A stretch of DNA of 64,000 nt, taken from assembly GCF_016632335.1 (NCBI RefSeq), contig NZ_JAEPBG010000007.1, positions 186,001-250,000 of the forward strand, in the 5' to 3' direction. Below the pieces are notes generated by a model that was not told where the DNA came from, made no database searches, and saw nothing but the letters and a program-made list of their open reading frames with translations. The DNA is from Noviherbaspirillum pedocola (lineage in GTDB: Bacteria; Pseudomonadota; Gammaproteobacteria; Burkholderiales; Burkholderiaceae_D). Both the position numbers and the translations under genes were made by a program. Shown piece after piece: positions 25,631 through 34,381 of this stretch. Position 1 is the stretch's first letter; each line of letters begins with the position of its first letter.

Positions 25631-26091
25631 AACGCCGGCACGAGCATCCGCATGTGAACCTGCGCATGGAGCGCTGGCACCGGCGCTCGCTGTATGGCGT
25701 GACGCTGCTGCTGGTGGTCTCCGGCATCGCCTGGCTCATTGCGCATTTCTTCCTGCGCCGCGCCGGCGAATTCGGCGAGACCATCCATCCGCTCGAACCC
25801 TGGTCGATGAAGCTGCACGGCGCCGCGGTGCTGGCGATGCTGTTCTTCGTCGGCAGCATGCTGAACAGCCATATCCGGCGCGCGGTGCGGGCCGGACGCA
25901 ACCTGGCGCAGGGATGGTCGCTGCTGGTGTCGCTGGCGGCGCTGACGCTGAGCGGTTATGGCCTGTGGTACCTGGCCGGCGAGGAAAGTCGCGTGGTCTG
26001 GTCGACGACGCACTGGATCATCGGACTGGCGCTGCCGGCGCTCCTGGTCTGGCATATCGCCAGCGGCAGAAAGCTGCGGCGCGGCGGGTGA
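25627..26091 (+). CDS. Four-helix membrane protein, probable b-type cytochrome (DUF4405/PepSY-like)
   Basis: A 154-residue integral membrane protein with helices at about 22-42, 62-79, 95-117 and 128-146. Histidines sit at helix ends or within helices: H18 (WHRR), H64 (KLHG), H129 (THW) and H143 (WHIAS). Such spacing fits bis-His haem b ligation as in small cytochrome b subunits. It would pass electrons from quinol to the flavoprotein encoded upstream. The gene starts inside the apbE stop. Family membership is judged by pattern only; another four-helix family is possible. Confidence 0.72.
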   Translation: MKRRHEHPHVNLRMERWHRRSLYGVTLLLVVSGIAWLIAHFFLRRAGEFGETIHPLEPWSMKLHGAAVLAMLFFVGSMLNSHIRRAVRAGRNLAQGWSLLVSLAALTLSGYGLWYLAGEESRVVWSTTHWIIGLALPALLVWHIASGRKLRRGG

Positions 26092-26110
26092 GATTGATGT
26101 TGCGGGTTGT

Positions 26111-26180
26111 GTAGGGTGGGCGCAGCCCACGCGGTTCAACGTTGATTGACTGAAGACCGCGTGGGCGGAGCAGGCCCTAC
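26111..26180. repeat. REP-like palindromic element, GTGGG family
   Basis: GTAGGGTGGGCGCAGCCCAC at the left and CGCGTGGGCGGAGCAGGCCC at the right, ending CTAC. It lies between the convergent membrane-protein gene and xthA and is the likely transcript barrier between them. Confidence 0.88.
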
Positions 26181-26199
26181 AAGCGAACGCCGACGGCAC

Positions 26200-26982
26200 T
26201 CAGGAATGCGCGTGATCGTAATGAATGATCAACGGCGCATGATCCGAGAAGCGTGCTTCCTTGTAGATCGATGCCATCTTCGCCTTGGCCGCGATGCCGG
26301 CGGTGGCGATGTGGTAATCGATGCGCCAGCCGACGTTCTTGGCCCAGGCCTGGCCGCGGTTGCTCCACCAGGTATAGGCGTCGCCGGTCGTATCCGGATG
26401 CAGCAGCCGGTACACATCGCGCCAGCCAGCTTCGTCGAAGACCCGCGACAGCCAGGCCCGCTCTTCCGGCAGAAAGCCGGAATTCTTCTGATTGCTCTTC
26501 CAGTTCTTCAAATCGATCTCGCGATGCGCGATGTTCCAGTCGCCGCAGATCACAATCTCGCGGCCGCAGGCAGCCAGTTCCACCAGGTGCGGCAGGAACA
26601 CTTCCATGAAGCGGAACTTGGCCAACTGTCGTTCCTCGCTGGAGGAACCGGACGGGCAATACACCGAGATCACCGACAGATTGCCGTAATCGCATTGCAC
26701 ATAGCGGCCTTCGCTGTCGAACTCGGGATTGCCGAAGCCGATGCGCACCGCGTCCGGCTGCAGTCGGCTGTAGACGCCGACGCCGGAATAACCCTTTTTC
26801 TCGGCGTAGTGAAAATGACCGGTGTAGCCGCAGGGCGCGAGGAATTCCTCGGTCATGTCGGCGGACTGGGCCTTCAATTCCTGCACGCAGACGAAGTCGG
26901 CGTTCTGGGCTTCGAGCCAGCTGAAGAAACCCTTGCGGGAGGCGGAACGGATGCCGTTGAGGTTGGCGGAAATGATTTGCAT
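26200..26982 (-). CDS. xthA: Exodeoxyribonuclease III (AP endonuclease)
   Basis: Base-excision repair nuclease acting at abasic sites and 3' blocked ends. The 260 residues start at MQIISANLNGIRSA, with the metal Glu in CVQELKAQ, ICGDWNIAHREIDLKN as the DxN motif, and the C-terminal FSDHAPLIIHYD containing the catalytic Asp-His. The upstream in-frame extension to 27108 is rejected because the family N-terminus begins at 26982. It is convergent with the flavin operon and divergent from pyrE. Confidence 0.96.
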   Translation of the reverse strand: MQIISANLNGIRSASRKGFFSWLEAQNADFVCVQELKAQSADMTEEFLAPCGYTGHFHYAEKKGYSGVGVYSRLQPDAVRIGFGNPEFDSEGRYVQCDYGNLSVISVYCPSGSSSEERQLAKFRFMEVFLPHLVELAACGREIVICGDWNIAHREIDLKNWKSNQKNSGFLPEERAWLSRVFDEAGWRDVYRLLHPDTTGDAYTWWSNRGQAWAKNVGWRIDYHIATAGIAAKAKMASIYKEARFSDHAPLIIHYDHAHS

Positions 26983-27064
26983 CGCGAATCGATAGATCAG
27001 TGGAAATGGAGCGGGCGACAGGATAACCGATTGCGGCGCAAGGAGTTCACCAAGGTTTATGGGC

Positions 27065-27093
27065 TCGGCAGGCCTGATGGATCGCGCTAGAAT
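27065..27093 (+). promoter_or_regulatory. Candidate pyrE promoter
   Basis: TCGGCA (27065-27070), 17-bp spacer, TAGAAT (27088-27093). It lies 39 bp upstream of the TTG start in the xthA/pyrE divergent region. Confidence 0.6.
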
Positions 27094-27131
27094 GGCGGCC
27101 TCTTTCACAGCCCCTTCCCCAAGGTCCCATC

Positions 27132-27797
27132 TTGGAAAATCTACGTCAGCAATTCATCGCCTTTTCGGTCGACGCGGGCGTGCTGCGCTTCGGCGAATTC
27201 ATCACCAAGGCCGGCCGCACTTCGCCCTACTTCTTCAATGCCGGCCTGTTCAACGACGGCGCCATCCTCGGCCGCCTGGCCGATTTCTATGCGCAGACGC
27301 TGATCGATTCCGGCGTCGAATTCGACATGCTGTTCGGCCCGGCCTACAAGGGCATCACGCTGGCCTCGGCCACCGCGGTCGCGCTGGCAGCCAAGGGCCG
27401 GAACGTTCCCTTCGCCTTCAACCGCAAGGAAGCCAAGGACCATGGAGAAGGCGGCACCATCGTCGGCGCGAAGCTTGCCGGCCGCGTGGTGATCATCGAT
27501 GACGTGATTTCCGCCGGCACTTCGGTGCGCGAGTCGGTCGACCTGATCCGCGCCGCCGGCGCCACCCCGGCCGCGGTACTGATCGCGCTGGACCGCATGG
27601 AACGCTCGGGCAAGGACGATGCGCTATCGGCCGCCTCCGCGGTGCAGGAAGTCAGCAAAACCTATGGCATGCCGGTGGTGTCGATCGCCAATCTCGACGA
27701 TCTGCTGGCCTATCTGCCGCAAGGCGGCGACAGCGAACTGGGACGCTACCGCGCTGCGGTCGCGGCTTACCGCCAGCGTTACGGCGTAACCGCCTGA
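27132..27797 (+). CDS. pyrE: Orotate phosphoribosyltransferase
   Basis: De novo pyrimidine synthesis enzyme joining orotate to PRPP. The 221-residue protein starts with TTG (LENLRQQF) seven bases after AAGG; no ATG is available in frame at the right place. Visible are [19 protein letters not shown], the AYKGITLA loop, the flexible loop [12 protein letters not shown] and the PRPP motif [13 protein letters not shown] (about 118-130). The downstream gene begins 4 bp later. Confidence 0.96.
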   Translation: MENLRQQFIAFSVDAGVLRFGEFITKAGRTSPYFFNAGLFNDGAILGRLADFYAQTLIDSGVEFDMLFGPAYKGITLASATAVALAAKGRNVPFAFNRKEAKDHGEGGTIVGAKLAGRVVIIDDVISAGTSVRESVDLIRAAGATPAAVLIALDRMERSGKDDALSAASAVQEVSKTYGMPVVSIANLDDLLAYLPQGGDSELGRYRAAVAAYRQRYGVTA

Positions 27798-27801
27798 AGC
27801 G

Positions 27802-28416
27802 ATGCGCGCGGCGATCGGACTCGGTGCTGGACTCCTGCTCGCAGCCCTGGCTGCTTCATCCGCTTCCGTGCAGGCGCAGCGCATCTACCTGTGCCGTGAC
27901 GCCGCCGGCCGCACGCTGACCTCGGATCAGCCAATCGCGGAATGCAGGGAACAGGCGATACGCGAGATCGACCGCAACGGCATTACCCGCCGCGAGATCG
28001 CCGCGCCGCTGTCAGCGGAGGAAAAGGAGCGGCGGCGCGAGGAAGAAGCGCGCGAGCGCACCGAGCGCGAAGCGCGACTCGAGCGGCAGCGCGCGGACCG
28101 GGCGCTGCTGGCGCGGTATCGCAGCGAGGCGGATATCGAAGCGGAACGACTATCCCATATCAACCGGGTGCGTGAGAATGCCGGGCGCGAAGCGCAGGCG
28201 CTCGATCGCGCGCAGGGGCAGCGCGCCGCACTGGAGGCGCAACTGGCGACAGGCGGCAAGACGCGTCCGGAATTGCGGCAGCAATTGCAGGAAGCCGATC
28301 GCGCGGTGGAAGAAAGCAGGCGCCGCGTCGACGATCACGAGGCGGAAATCATGCAGATCAATGCCAGGGTTGATGCGATGCTCAGGCGATACCGGGAGTT
28401 GAAGCCGGGGTCGTAG
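27802..28416 (+). CDS. Exported DUF4124-like protein with long coiled coil
   Basis: A 204-residue exported protein (signal peptide about 1-25). A short DUF4124-type beta region (IYLCRDAAGRTLTSDQP) is followed by a highly charged coiled coil of about 130 residues rich in Arg and Glu. Function is unknown; such proteins are common in Burkholderiales. It follows pyrE closely and may share its transcript. Its TAG stop codon (28414-28416) is part of a REP-like element. Confidence 0.8.
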   Translation: MRAAIGLGAGLLLAALAASSASVQAQRIYLCRDAAGRTLTSDQPIAECREQAIREIDRNGITRREIAAPLSAEEKERRREEEARERTEREARLERQRADRALLARYRSEADIEAERLSHINRVRENAGREAQALDRAQGQRAALEAQLATGGKTRPELRQQLQEADRAVEESRRRVDDHEAEIMQINARVDAMLRRYRELKPGS

Positions 28417-28550
28417 GTTGGGCTGGCAAGCCCAACATCAGGCGTTTGCAGACCGCGAGCATGTTGAGCTTCCTTCGTAGTTGGGCTGGCATGCCCAACA
28501 TCGAGTGCCCGTGGCCTGCGAACCTGTTGGGCTTGACAGCCCAACCTACG
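28413..28550. repeat. REP-like cluster (TAGGTTGGGCT family), three arms
   Basis: Contains GTAGGTTGGGCTGGCAAGCC, a middle copy GTAGTTGGGCTGGCATGCCC and a closing arm GGGCTTGACAGCCCAACCTA. The middle and outer arms suggest one and a half copies fused. The left end provides the stop codon of the preceding gene. Confidence 0.9.
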
Positions 28551-28553
28551 CAA

Positions 28554-28590
28554 AAAGGCCATCGACCCGCTTGCCGGATCGATGGCCTTT
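28554..28590. terminator. Bidirectional intrinsic terminator between two REP copies
   Basis: Perfect 12-bp stem AAAGGCCATCGA / TCGATGGCCTTT, 13-nt loop, with A/T ends on both sides. It ends the pyrE-side transcript and the convergent metK transcript. Confidence 0.9.
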
Positions 28591-28616
28591 ATCTTTGCAA
28601 CGCGCTACCAGTCTTC

Positions 28617-28690
28617 GTAGGTTGGGCTGACAAGCCCAACATTAGGCGTTTGCGGACCGCGAGCATGTTGGGCTTGTCAGCCCAACCTAC
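28617..28690. repeat. REP-like element (TAGGTTGGGCT family)
   Basis: Near-perfect dyad GTAGGTTGGGCTGACAAGCC ... GGCTTGTCAGCCCAACCTAC. The inner spacer (AGGCGTTTGC-GGACCGCGAGCATG) is almost the same as that of the copy at 28413. Confidence 0.92.
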
Positions 28691-28694
28691 ACCG

Positions 28695-29852
28695 TTACAC
28701 CGCGGCGCGCAGCAGCGCGGCCTTGTCGGTGCGCTCCCAGCTGAATTCCGGCTCTTCGCGGCCGAAGTGGCCGTAGGCCGCGGTCTTGCCGTAGATCGGG
28801 CGCAGCAGGTCGAGCATCTGCACGATGCCTTTCGGACGCAGGTCGAAATGCTCGCGCACGAGTTCGACGATGCGCTCGTCGCTGATCTTGCCGGTGCCGA
28901 AGGTAGTGACCATGATCGAGGTCGGATGCGCCACGCCGATTGCATACGAGATCTGGATCTGGCAGCGCTCGGCCAGGCCGGCGGCGACGATGTTCTTCGC
29001 AACGTAACGGCCGGCATAGGCGGCGGAACGGTCGACCTTGGACGGATCCTTGCCCGAGAACGCGCCGCCGCCATGGGGCGCCGCGCCGCCGTAGGTGTCG
29101 ACGATGATCTTGCGACCGGTCAGGCCGCAGTCGCCCTGCGGGCCGCCGATGACGAAGCGGCCGGTCGGGTTGATCAGGTAGCGGGTGCCATCCAGCCATT
29201 CGGCCGGCACCACCGGCTTGATGATTTCCTCGATCGCGGCTTCCTCGATCTGGCTGTGCTGCATCTCCGGCGCATGCTGGGTCGACAGCACGATGGTGTC
29301 GATGCCGACCGGGCGGCCGTCGACATAGCGCAGCGTGACCTGCGATTTCGCATCCGGACGCAGCCAGGGCAGGCGGCCGTCGCGGCGCAGTTGCGACTGG
29401 CGCTCGACGATGCGGTGCGCGTAGTGGATTGCGGCCGGCATCAGCTCGGGCGTCTCGTTGCAGGCGTAGCCGAACATCAGGCCCTGGTCGCCGGCGCCCT
29501 GGTCGAGGTCGATGCCTTTTCCTTCATCGACGCCCTGCGCGATGTCGGGCGACTGCTTGTCGTAGGCGACCAGCACCGCGCAGCTCTTGTAGTCGATGCC
29601 GTAGTCGGCGTTGTCATAGCCGATGCGCTTGATGGTGTCACGGGCGACGTTGATGTAGTCGACGTTGGCCGTCGTGGTGATTTCACCGGCGAGAACGACC
29701 AGGCCAGTGTTGCACAGGGTTTCGGCGGCCACGCGGGCTTTCGGGTCCTGCTCGAAGATGGCGTCGAGGATGGCGTCGGAGATCTGGTCGGCCACCTTGT
29801 CGGGATGGCCTTCGGAGACGGATTCGGAGGTAAAGAGGTATTCGTGTGCCAT
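28695..29852 (-). CDS. metK: S-adenosylmethionine synthetase
   Basis: Makes SAM from methionine and ATP. The 385-residue protein has [19 protein letters not shown] at the N-terminus, the active-site loop region [25 protein letters not shown] and the P-loop-like [17 protein letters not shown]. Start at 29852 follows a GGAG Shine-Dalgarno. The leader contains a GTCGCAG/CTGCGAC hairpin (29881-29910). No SAM riboswitch of a class I recognise is evident. Confidence 0.97.
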   Translation of the reverse strand: MAHEYLFTSESVSEGHPDKVADQISDAILDAIFEQDPKARVAAETLCNTGLVVLAGEITTTANVDYINVARDTIKRIGYDNADYGIDYKSCAVLVAYDKQSPDIAQGVDEGKGIDLDQGAGDQGLMFGYACNETPELMPAAIHYAHRIVERQSQLRRDGRLPWLRPDAKSQVTLRYVDGRPVGIDTIVLSTQHAPEMQHSQIEEAAIEEIIKPVVPAEWLDGTRYLINPTGRFVIGGPQGDCGLTGRKIIVDTYGGAAPHGGGAFSGKDPSKVDRSAAYAGRYVAKNIVAAGLAERCQIQISYAIGVAHPTSIMVTTFGTGKISDERIVELVREHFDLRPKGIVQMLDLLRPIYGKTAAYGHFGREEPEFSWERTDKAALLRAAV

Positions 29853-29880
29853 GCAGGCTCCTGAATGATGTTGGGCGAAA

Positions 29881-29910
29881 GTCGCAGCCTGTATCGAAAG
29901 AGCCTGCGAC
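29881..29910 (-). promoter_or_regulatory. Hairpin in the metK 5' leader
   Basis: GTCGCAG (29881-29887) pairs with CTGCGAC (29904-29910) around a 16-nt loop, about 30 bp upstream of the metK start. Function unknown; an attenuator or RNA stability element is possible. Confidence 0.4.
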
Positions 29911-30023
29911 GCTTTAGCGAAATTTATAAGCCGCCTCGCAAGTTGTCTGTTAACTCGGCGGAGAAAACGCGTGCTATTTTACGCGTCTCGCAAAATTCCG
30001 CAAAAGTTGAAGCACTGTTATCA

Positions 30024-30899
30024 ATGTTAGTGAATCTGTTTCGCCTGTTGTCGCGGCTTCCCCTGCCGGTGCTGCATGGATTCGGGGCCGCGCTCGGCTG
30101 GGTGGTGTATGCGGCATCGCCTTCCTATCGACATCGACTCAATGAGAACATGCGCCTGGCCGGGCATCAGCTCGCGCGCCGCGCCGCCATTGCCGAAGCC
30201 GGCAAGGGTGCGCTGGAACTGGCTTTCGTCTGGTGCGCCGATGCGGCCCGGGTGCGTCCGACCGCGCGCATCGAAAACCTGGAGCTCGCGCAAGGCCTGC
30301 TGGCACAGGGGCGCGGCCTGATCTTCCTGACGCCGCACCTGGGTTGCTTCGAGATCCTGGCGCAATCCGTTTCCGAACACATTCCGCTGACGGTGCTGTA
30401 CCGTCCGCCGCGCAAGGCGGCCTTGAAGCCGCTGGTCGAAGGCGCGCGCGAGCGGCCGACGATGCGGCTGGCGCCGGCCAATCTTGCCGGCGTGCGCATG
30501 CTGCTCAAATCGCTGAAGGCCGGCGGCGCGATCGGCCTGTTGCCCGACCAGGTGCCGCAGCAGGGTGAAGGCGCCTGGGCCGACTTCTACGGCAAACCTG
30601 CCTACACGATGACGCTGCCGGCCAAGCTGCATCAGATGAGCGGCGCGCCGGTGCTCCTGGCCTATGCCGAGCGCCTGCCCTTCGGGCGCGGCTATCTGCT
30701 GCGCTTCGTGCCCTTCGAGGAACGGCTCGAAGGCAGTCCGGAAGAGCAGGCGCGCGCCATCAATGCCGCGATGGAAAAGCTGATCGCGCGCTGCCCGTCG
30801 CAATACCTATGGAGCTACAACCGCTACAAGACGCCGCGCGGCGCGCCACCGCCTTCCGCAGCATCCGCATCCGCCGCTACGGCCGGGGTGGCGCAATGA
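30024..30899 (+). CDS. Lipid A lauroyl/myristoyl acyltransferase, LpxL/HtrB family (first copy)
   Basis: Inner-membrane acyltransferase adding a secondary acyl chain to Kdo-lipid A. The 291 residues have an N-terminal hydrophobic helix and the catalytic HX4(D/E) motif as PHLGCFE (about residues 104-110). GLLPDQVPQQGEGAWADFYGK, typical of the family, and a C-terminal Ala/Pro tail follow. Start at 30024 is tentative because no Shine-Dalgarno is evident and the frame is open upstream to 29865. It overlaps the second acyltransferase by ATGA. Confidence 0.9.
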   Translation: MLVNLFRLLSRLPLPVLHGFGAALGWVVYAASPSYRHRLNENMRLAGHQLARRAAIAEAGKGALELAFVWCADAARVRPTARIENLELAQGLLAQGRGLIFLTPHLGCFEILAQSVSEHIPLTVLYRPPRKAALKPLVEGARERPTMRLAPANLAGVRMLLKSLKAGGAIGLLPDQVPQQGEGAWADFYGKPAYTMTLPAKLHQMSGAPVLLAYAERLPFGRGYLLRFVPFEERLEGSPEEQARAINAAMEKLIARCPSQYLWSYNRYKTPRGAPPPSAASASAATAGVAQ

Positions 30900-31777
30900 C
30901 GCGGCTTCTGCTGGGCCTGATGTGGCTGCTGCACTGGCTGCCCTTGCCGATCCTGGGCCGTCTCGGCAAGGGCATGGGATCGATGCTGTTCCTGATCATG
31001 AAGCCGCGGCGCCACATCACGCTGACCAATTTGCGCCTGACCCAGCCGCAGCTCGACGACGCCGCGCGCGAGCGCCTGGCGCGCGAACATTTCCAGGGCT
31101 ATGCGCGCAGCGTGCTCGAGCGCGCGGTGCTGTGGTGGGCGTCGCCGCGGCGCCTGGCGCGGCTGATCGAGGTCGATCCGGCGGTGCCGATCGAGCAGAT
31201 GACCAAGCGGCCGACGATACTGATGTGCCCGCATTTCGTCTGTCTCGAAGTGGCCGGCGTGGCGCTGACCATGGCCGTCGAAGCCTGCTCGGTCTACAGC
31301 CGGCAGAGCGACGAGGTGTTCGATGAAGCGCTGCGCCGCGGCCGGCTGCGCTTCACGAAGGACGAGTCCAACCTGGTCGCGCGCGAAGCCGGCATCAAGC
31401 CGATCATCCGCATCATGCGCGGCGGCAAGCCCTTCCTGATGCTGCCGGACATGGACTTCGGCCCGCGCGAATCGATCTTCGTGCCCTTCTTCGGCGTGCC
31501 GGCGGCGACGCTGACCGCGCCGGCGCGGCTGGCCGCGACCACCGGCGCGCAGATCATCCCGGTGGTGGCGCGCTTTCTGCCGAATTACCGCGGCTGGAAG
31601 GTGAGCTTCTATCCGGCATGGGAAGACTATCCGGGCGAGGACATGGAAGCGGCGACGCGGCGCATGAATGCCTTCATCGAAGACCGGGTGCGCGAGGCGC
31701 CGGCCGAGTATTTCTGGTCGCACAAGCGCTTCAAGACGCGTCCGGAAGGCGAGCCGGGCTTCTACGACCGCGCGTGA
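30896..31777 (+). CDS. Lipid A acyltransferase, LpxL/HtrB family (second copy)
   Basis: A 293-residue paralogue of the preceding gene with the same plan: membrane helix at about 3-20 and extending to about 40, catalytic CPHFVCLE at about 113-120, and LPDMDFGPRESIFVPFFG. The two are divergent enough to act at different lipid A positions (LpxL- and LpxM-like), but which is which cannot be told here. The genes are translationally coupled. dapF follows 43 bp downstream with its own -10-like box. Confidence 0.9.
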   Translation: MTRLLLGLMWLLHWLPLPILGRLGKGMGSMLFLIMKPRRHITLTNLRLTQPQLDDAARERLAREHFQGYARSVLERAVLWWASPRRLARLIEVDPAVPIEQMTKRPTILMCPHFVCLEVAGVALTMAVEACSVYSRQSDEVFDEALRRGRLRFTKDESNLVAREAGIKPIIRIMRGGKPFLMLPDMDFGPRESIFVPFFGVPAATLTAPARLAATTGAQIIPVVARFLPNYRGWKVSFYPAWEDYPGEDMEAATRRMNAFIEDRVREAPAEYFWSHKRFKTRPEGEPGFYDRA

Positions 31778-31806
31778 ATCGCGCCGGCCGCATGTACGTC
31801 CCCACT

Positions 31807-31812
31807 TATAAT
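31807..31812 (+). promoter_or_regulatory. TATAAT hexamer 8 bp before the dapF start codon
   Basis: A perfect -10 box ends eight bases ahead of the dapF ATG, the same geometry as at diaA. If active it would produce a leaderless dapF mRNA. The -35 region is weak. Confidence 0.5.
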
Positions 31813-31820
31813 CCCGAGCC

Positions 31821-32672
31821 ATGAAACTCAAATTCACCAAGATGCACGGCGCCGGCAATGACTTCGTTGTCATCGACGCCATCAATCAAGCGATCGATTT
31901 CACGCCCGAGCAATGGCGCTTCCTGGCCGACCGCCGCTTCGGCGTCGGCGCCGACCAGATGCTGGTGGTCGAGCGGCCGCAACAGGACGACGTCGACTTC
32001 CGCTACAGGATCTATAACAGCGACGGCGGCGAGGTCGAGCAATGCGGCAATGGCGCGCGCGCCTTCGTGCGCTTCGTCACCGAGAAGGGTCTGACCGACA
32101 AGCGCGCGATCCGTGTCGAGACCATGTCCGGCGTGATTTGCCCGCGCCTCGAAGAGGATGGCGGCATCACCGTCGACATGGGCGCGCCCATTCTGCAGCC
32201 GCAGCGCGTGCCTTTCCATGCCAATGGCCTCGATGGCCGCGCCGAGGGCGAAGACACCCTGTGGCCGCTCGAGATCAACGGCCGCACGCTGTGGTTCTCG
32301 GCAGTGTCGATGGGCAATCCGCACGCGGTACAGGTGGTGGACGATGTCGACGCCGCCCCGGTGGCTGCGGACGGCCCGCAGATCGAGCATCACCCGCGCT
32401 TTCCGAAGCGGGTCAATGCCGGCTTCATGCAGATCGTCGACCGCCATGCGATCCGGCTGCGCGTCTTCGAGCGCGGCGCCGGCGAAACCCTGGCCTGCGG
32501 CACCGGCGCCTGCGCCGCGGTCGTGGCTGGCATCCGGCGCGGCCTGCTCGACTCTCCGGTGCGCGTCGATACCCGCGGCGGCACGCTGTCCATCGCCTGG
32601 GCGGGCGGCGCGAGCCCGGTGCTCATGACCGGCCCCGCCGTGAGCGTATTTGACGGCGAAATCGAGATCTGA
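31821..32672 (+). CDS. dapF: Diaminopimelate epimerase
   Basis: Converts LL- to meso-diaminopimelate for lysine and peptidoglycan. The 283 residues carry both catalytic cysteines: QCGNGARAF (about 75) and [12 protein letters not shown] (about 225). The N-terminal [19 protein letters not shown] and the central MGNPHAV motif are also typical. It is followed closely by DUF484 and xerC, a grouping also known in enterobacteria. Confidence 0.97.
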   Translation: MKLKFTKMHGAGNDFVVIDAINQAIDFTPEQWRFLADRRFGVGADQMLVVERPQQDDVDFRYRIYNSDGGEVEQCGNGARAFVRFVTEKGLTDKRAIRVETMSGVICPRLEEDGGITVDMGAPILQPQRVPFHANGLDGRAEGEDTLWPLEINGRTLWFSAVSMGNPHAVQVVDDVDAAPVAADGPQIEHHPRFPKRVNAGFMQIVDRHAIRLRVFERGAGETLACGTGACAAVVAGIRRGLLDSPVRVDTRGGTLSIAWAGGASPVLMTGPAVSVFDGEIEI

Positions 32673-32675
32673 CCG

Positions 32676-33383
32676 ATGACTTCCCATCCAACCGAACCCC
32701 ATTCCACGATGAGCACTTCCCTTGATGTTGACGGCGACGCCGTTGCCGCCTATCTCGCCGCGCATCCGGCCTTCTTCGATGAGCATGCCGAGCTGCTGTC
32801 CGGGCTGCGGCTGGCCAGCAGCGTCTCGGGCCGGGCGATTTCGCTGCAGGAGCGGCAGATGGAAGTGCTGCGCGACAAGATCAAGACGCTGGAACTGAAG
32901 CTTGCCGGCCTGCTGCGCATCGGCCGCGAGAACGATTCAATCGCCGAGCGTTTCCATGAATGGACCTGCTCCCTGCTGGCGACGAAAAGCGAGCAGAGCC
33001 TGCCGCAGATCCTGATCGACGGCCTGCGCGAGCGCTTCGATGTGCCGCAGGCAACGCTGCGCTTGTGGGGCGTGAAGGATGAGTATGCGCATGCCTGGTT
33101 CGCCGCCGGCGTCTCGGACGATGTGCGCATCTTCAGCAATGGCCTGGATACGCCGTTCTGCGGCCCGAACAAGGAATTCGAAGCGGCGCTGTGGCTGCCC
33201 GATCCGGCAGCGGTGCGCTCGATCGCGATGCTGCCGCTGCGCGCGGCAAGCGGCGAGCCGGCCTTCGGCCTTCTGGTGCTGGGCTCGGATGAACTCGGCC
33301 GCTTCAGCGAAGACATGTCCACCGACTTCCTGTCCCGCTTTGCCGGCACCGCCGGCGCGGCGCTGGCCTGCCTGCGGACGTAA
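32676..33383 (+). CDS. DUF484 family GAF-like protein
   Basis: A 235-residue cytosolic protein of the DUF484 family, almost always upstream of xerC. It has an N-terminal helical part (AAHPAFFDEHAELLSGL), a short coiled coil (SLQERQMEVLRDKIKTLE) and a GAF-like domain (about 85-235). Function is not established. Start is uncertain: 32676 gives the full ORF, and the Met at 32709 (MSTSLD) is equally plausible. It begins 3 bp after the dapF stop. Confidence 0.88.
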   Translation: MTSHPTEPHSTMSTSLDVDGDAVAAYLAAHPAFFDEHAELLSGLRLASSVSGRAISLQERQMEVLRDKIKTLELKLAGLLRIGRENDSIAERFHEWTCSLLATKSEQSLPQILIDGLRERFDVPQATLRLWGVKDEYAHAWFAAGVSDDVRIFSNGLDTPFCGPNKEFEAALWLPDPAAVRSIAMLPLRAASGEPAFGLLVLGSDELGRFSEDMSTDFLSRFAGTAGAALACLRT

Positions 33384-33389
33384 CAGAAC

Positions 33390-34361
33390 ATGAGCGCCGC
33401 ACAGCGCCAGGCCAGTTACGACGCCTACCTGCGCCATATCGAGACGCAGCGCCGGCTGTCGCCGCACACCGTCGAGAATTACCGGCGCGACCTGGCGCAG
33501 TTCGAAGCCCTGCTCGCCGCGCTGCCCGCGCCGCCCGAGCTGGCGGCGCTGGACCAGTTCCATGTGCGCCGTTTCGCCGCGCAGATGCATGCGCAAGGCC
33601 TGCATCCGCGCTCGATTGCGCGCCGGCTGTCGGCCTGGCGCGGCTTCTTCGGCTGGCTTTCGGAGCAGATGCCGCTGGCCGCCAATCCCGTGGTCGGCGT
33701 GCGCGCGCCCAAGCGCGGCAAGCCCTTGCCCAAGGCGCTGTCGGCCGATGACGCGGTGCGGCTGGTGTCGCAGACCACGCCGGGGCGCGATCCGCAGTCG
33801 CCGACCGCGCTGTGCGACCGCGCGATGTACGAGCTGCTGTATTCCAGCGGCCTGCGGGTGTCCGAGCTGGTATCCCTGGACCTGGCCCATGCGCGCGACG
33901 GCGATTACGCTTCCGGCGGCTGGATCGATCTCGACGCCGCCGAGCTGACCGTGACCGGCAAGGGCAGCAAGCGGCGCACGGTGCCCATCGGCAGTGCCGC
34001 GATCGAGGCCCTGCGCGCCTGGCTGCCGGCACGCGCCGCTCTGGCGCTGCGCGCGGCGGACCATGATGTTCATGCGCTGTTCCTGACCGAGCGCGGCCGG
34101 CGCGTGACGCCGCGCATCGTGCAGACGCGCATCAAGGCGCATGCGCTGGCGCTGGGTATCCCCTCGAATGTGCATCCGCATGTGATGCGTCATTCCTTTG
34201 CTTCGCATGTGCTGCAATCCTCGGGCGACTTGCGCGCGGTGCAGGAAATGCTGGGTCATGCGTCGATCGCCTCGACCCAGGTGTACACTGCGCTCGATTT
34301 TCAGCGGCTGGCCCAGGTCTATGACGCCGCCCATCCGCGCGCGAAGAAGCGCGACGCCTGA
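33390..34361 (+). CDS. xerC: Tyrosine recombinase XerC
   Basis: Resolves chromosome dimers at dif with XerD. The 323-residue protein has the N-terminal SAM-like domain (RRLSPHTVENYRRDL) and the catalytic set: Arg in SGLRVSELVSL, Lys in GKGSKRR, His/Arg in HVMRHSFASH, His in GHASIASTQ and the nucleophile Tyr in QVYTALD. The gene context dapF-DUF484-xerC supports XerC over XerD. It is not part of an integrative element: no attachment site or phage gene adjoins. Confidence 0.95.
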   Translation: MSAAQRQASYDAYLRHIETQRRLSPHTVENYRRDLAQFEALLAALPAPPELAALDQFHVRRFAAQMHAQGLHPRSIARRLSAWRGFFGWLSEQMPLAANPVVGVRAPKRGKPLPKALSADDAVRLVSQTTPGRDPQSPTALCDRAMYELLYSSGLRVSELVSLDLAHARDGDYASGGWIDLDAAELTVTGKGSKRRTVPIGSAAIEALRAWLPARAALALRAADHDVHALFLTERGRRVTPRIVQTRIKAHALALGIPSNVHPHVMRHSFASHVLQSSGDLRAVQEMLGHASIASTQVYTALDFQRLAQVYDAAHPRAKKRDA

Positions 34362-34381
34362 CGTCCTTTCGGAGCCCATCC

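Noticed and set aside
28413-28690. CRISPR array or tandem repeat of another kind
   Set aside because: The units are palindromic, few, of uneven spacing and scattered across the window at gene ends, as REP-like elements are.
29853-30023. SAM riboswitch in the metK leader
   Set aside because: Only a simple hairpin is seen; the conserved bases of the SAM riboswitch classes I know are not present.
33390-34361. XerC as integrase of a mobile element
   Set aside because: It sits in the conserved dapF-DUF484-xerC group and no attachment site or phage/ICE gene is near.
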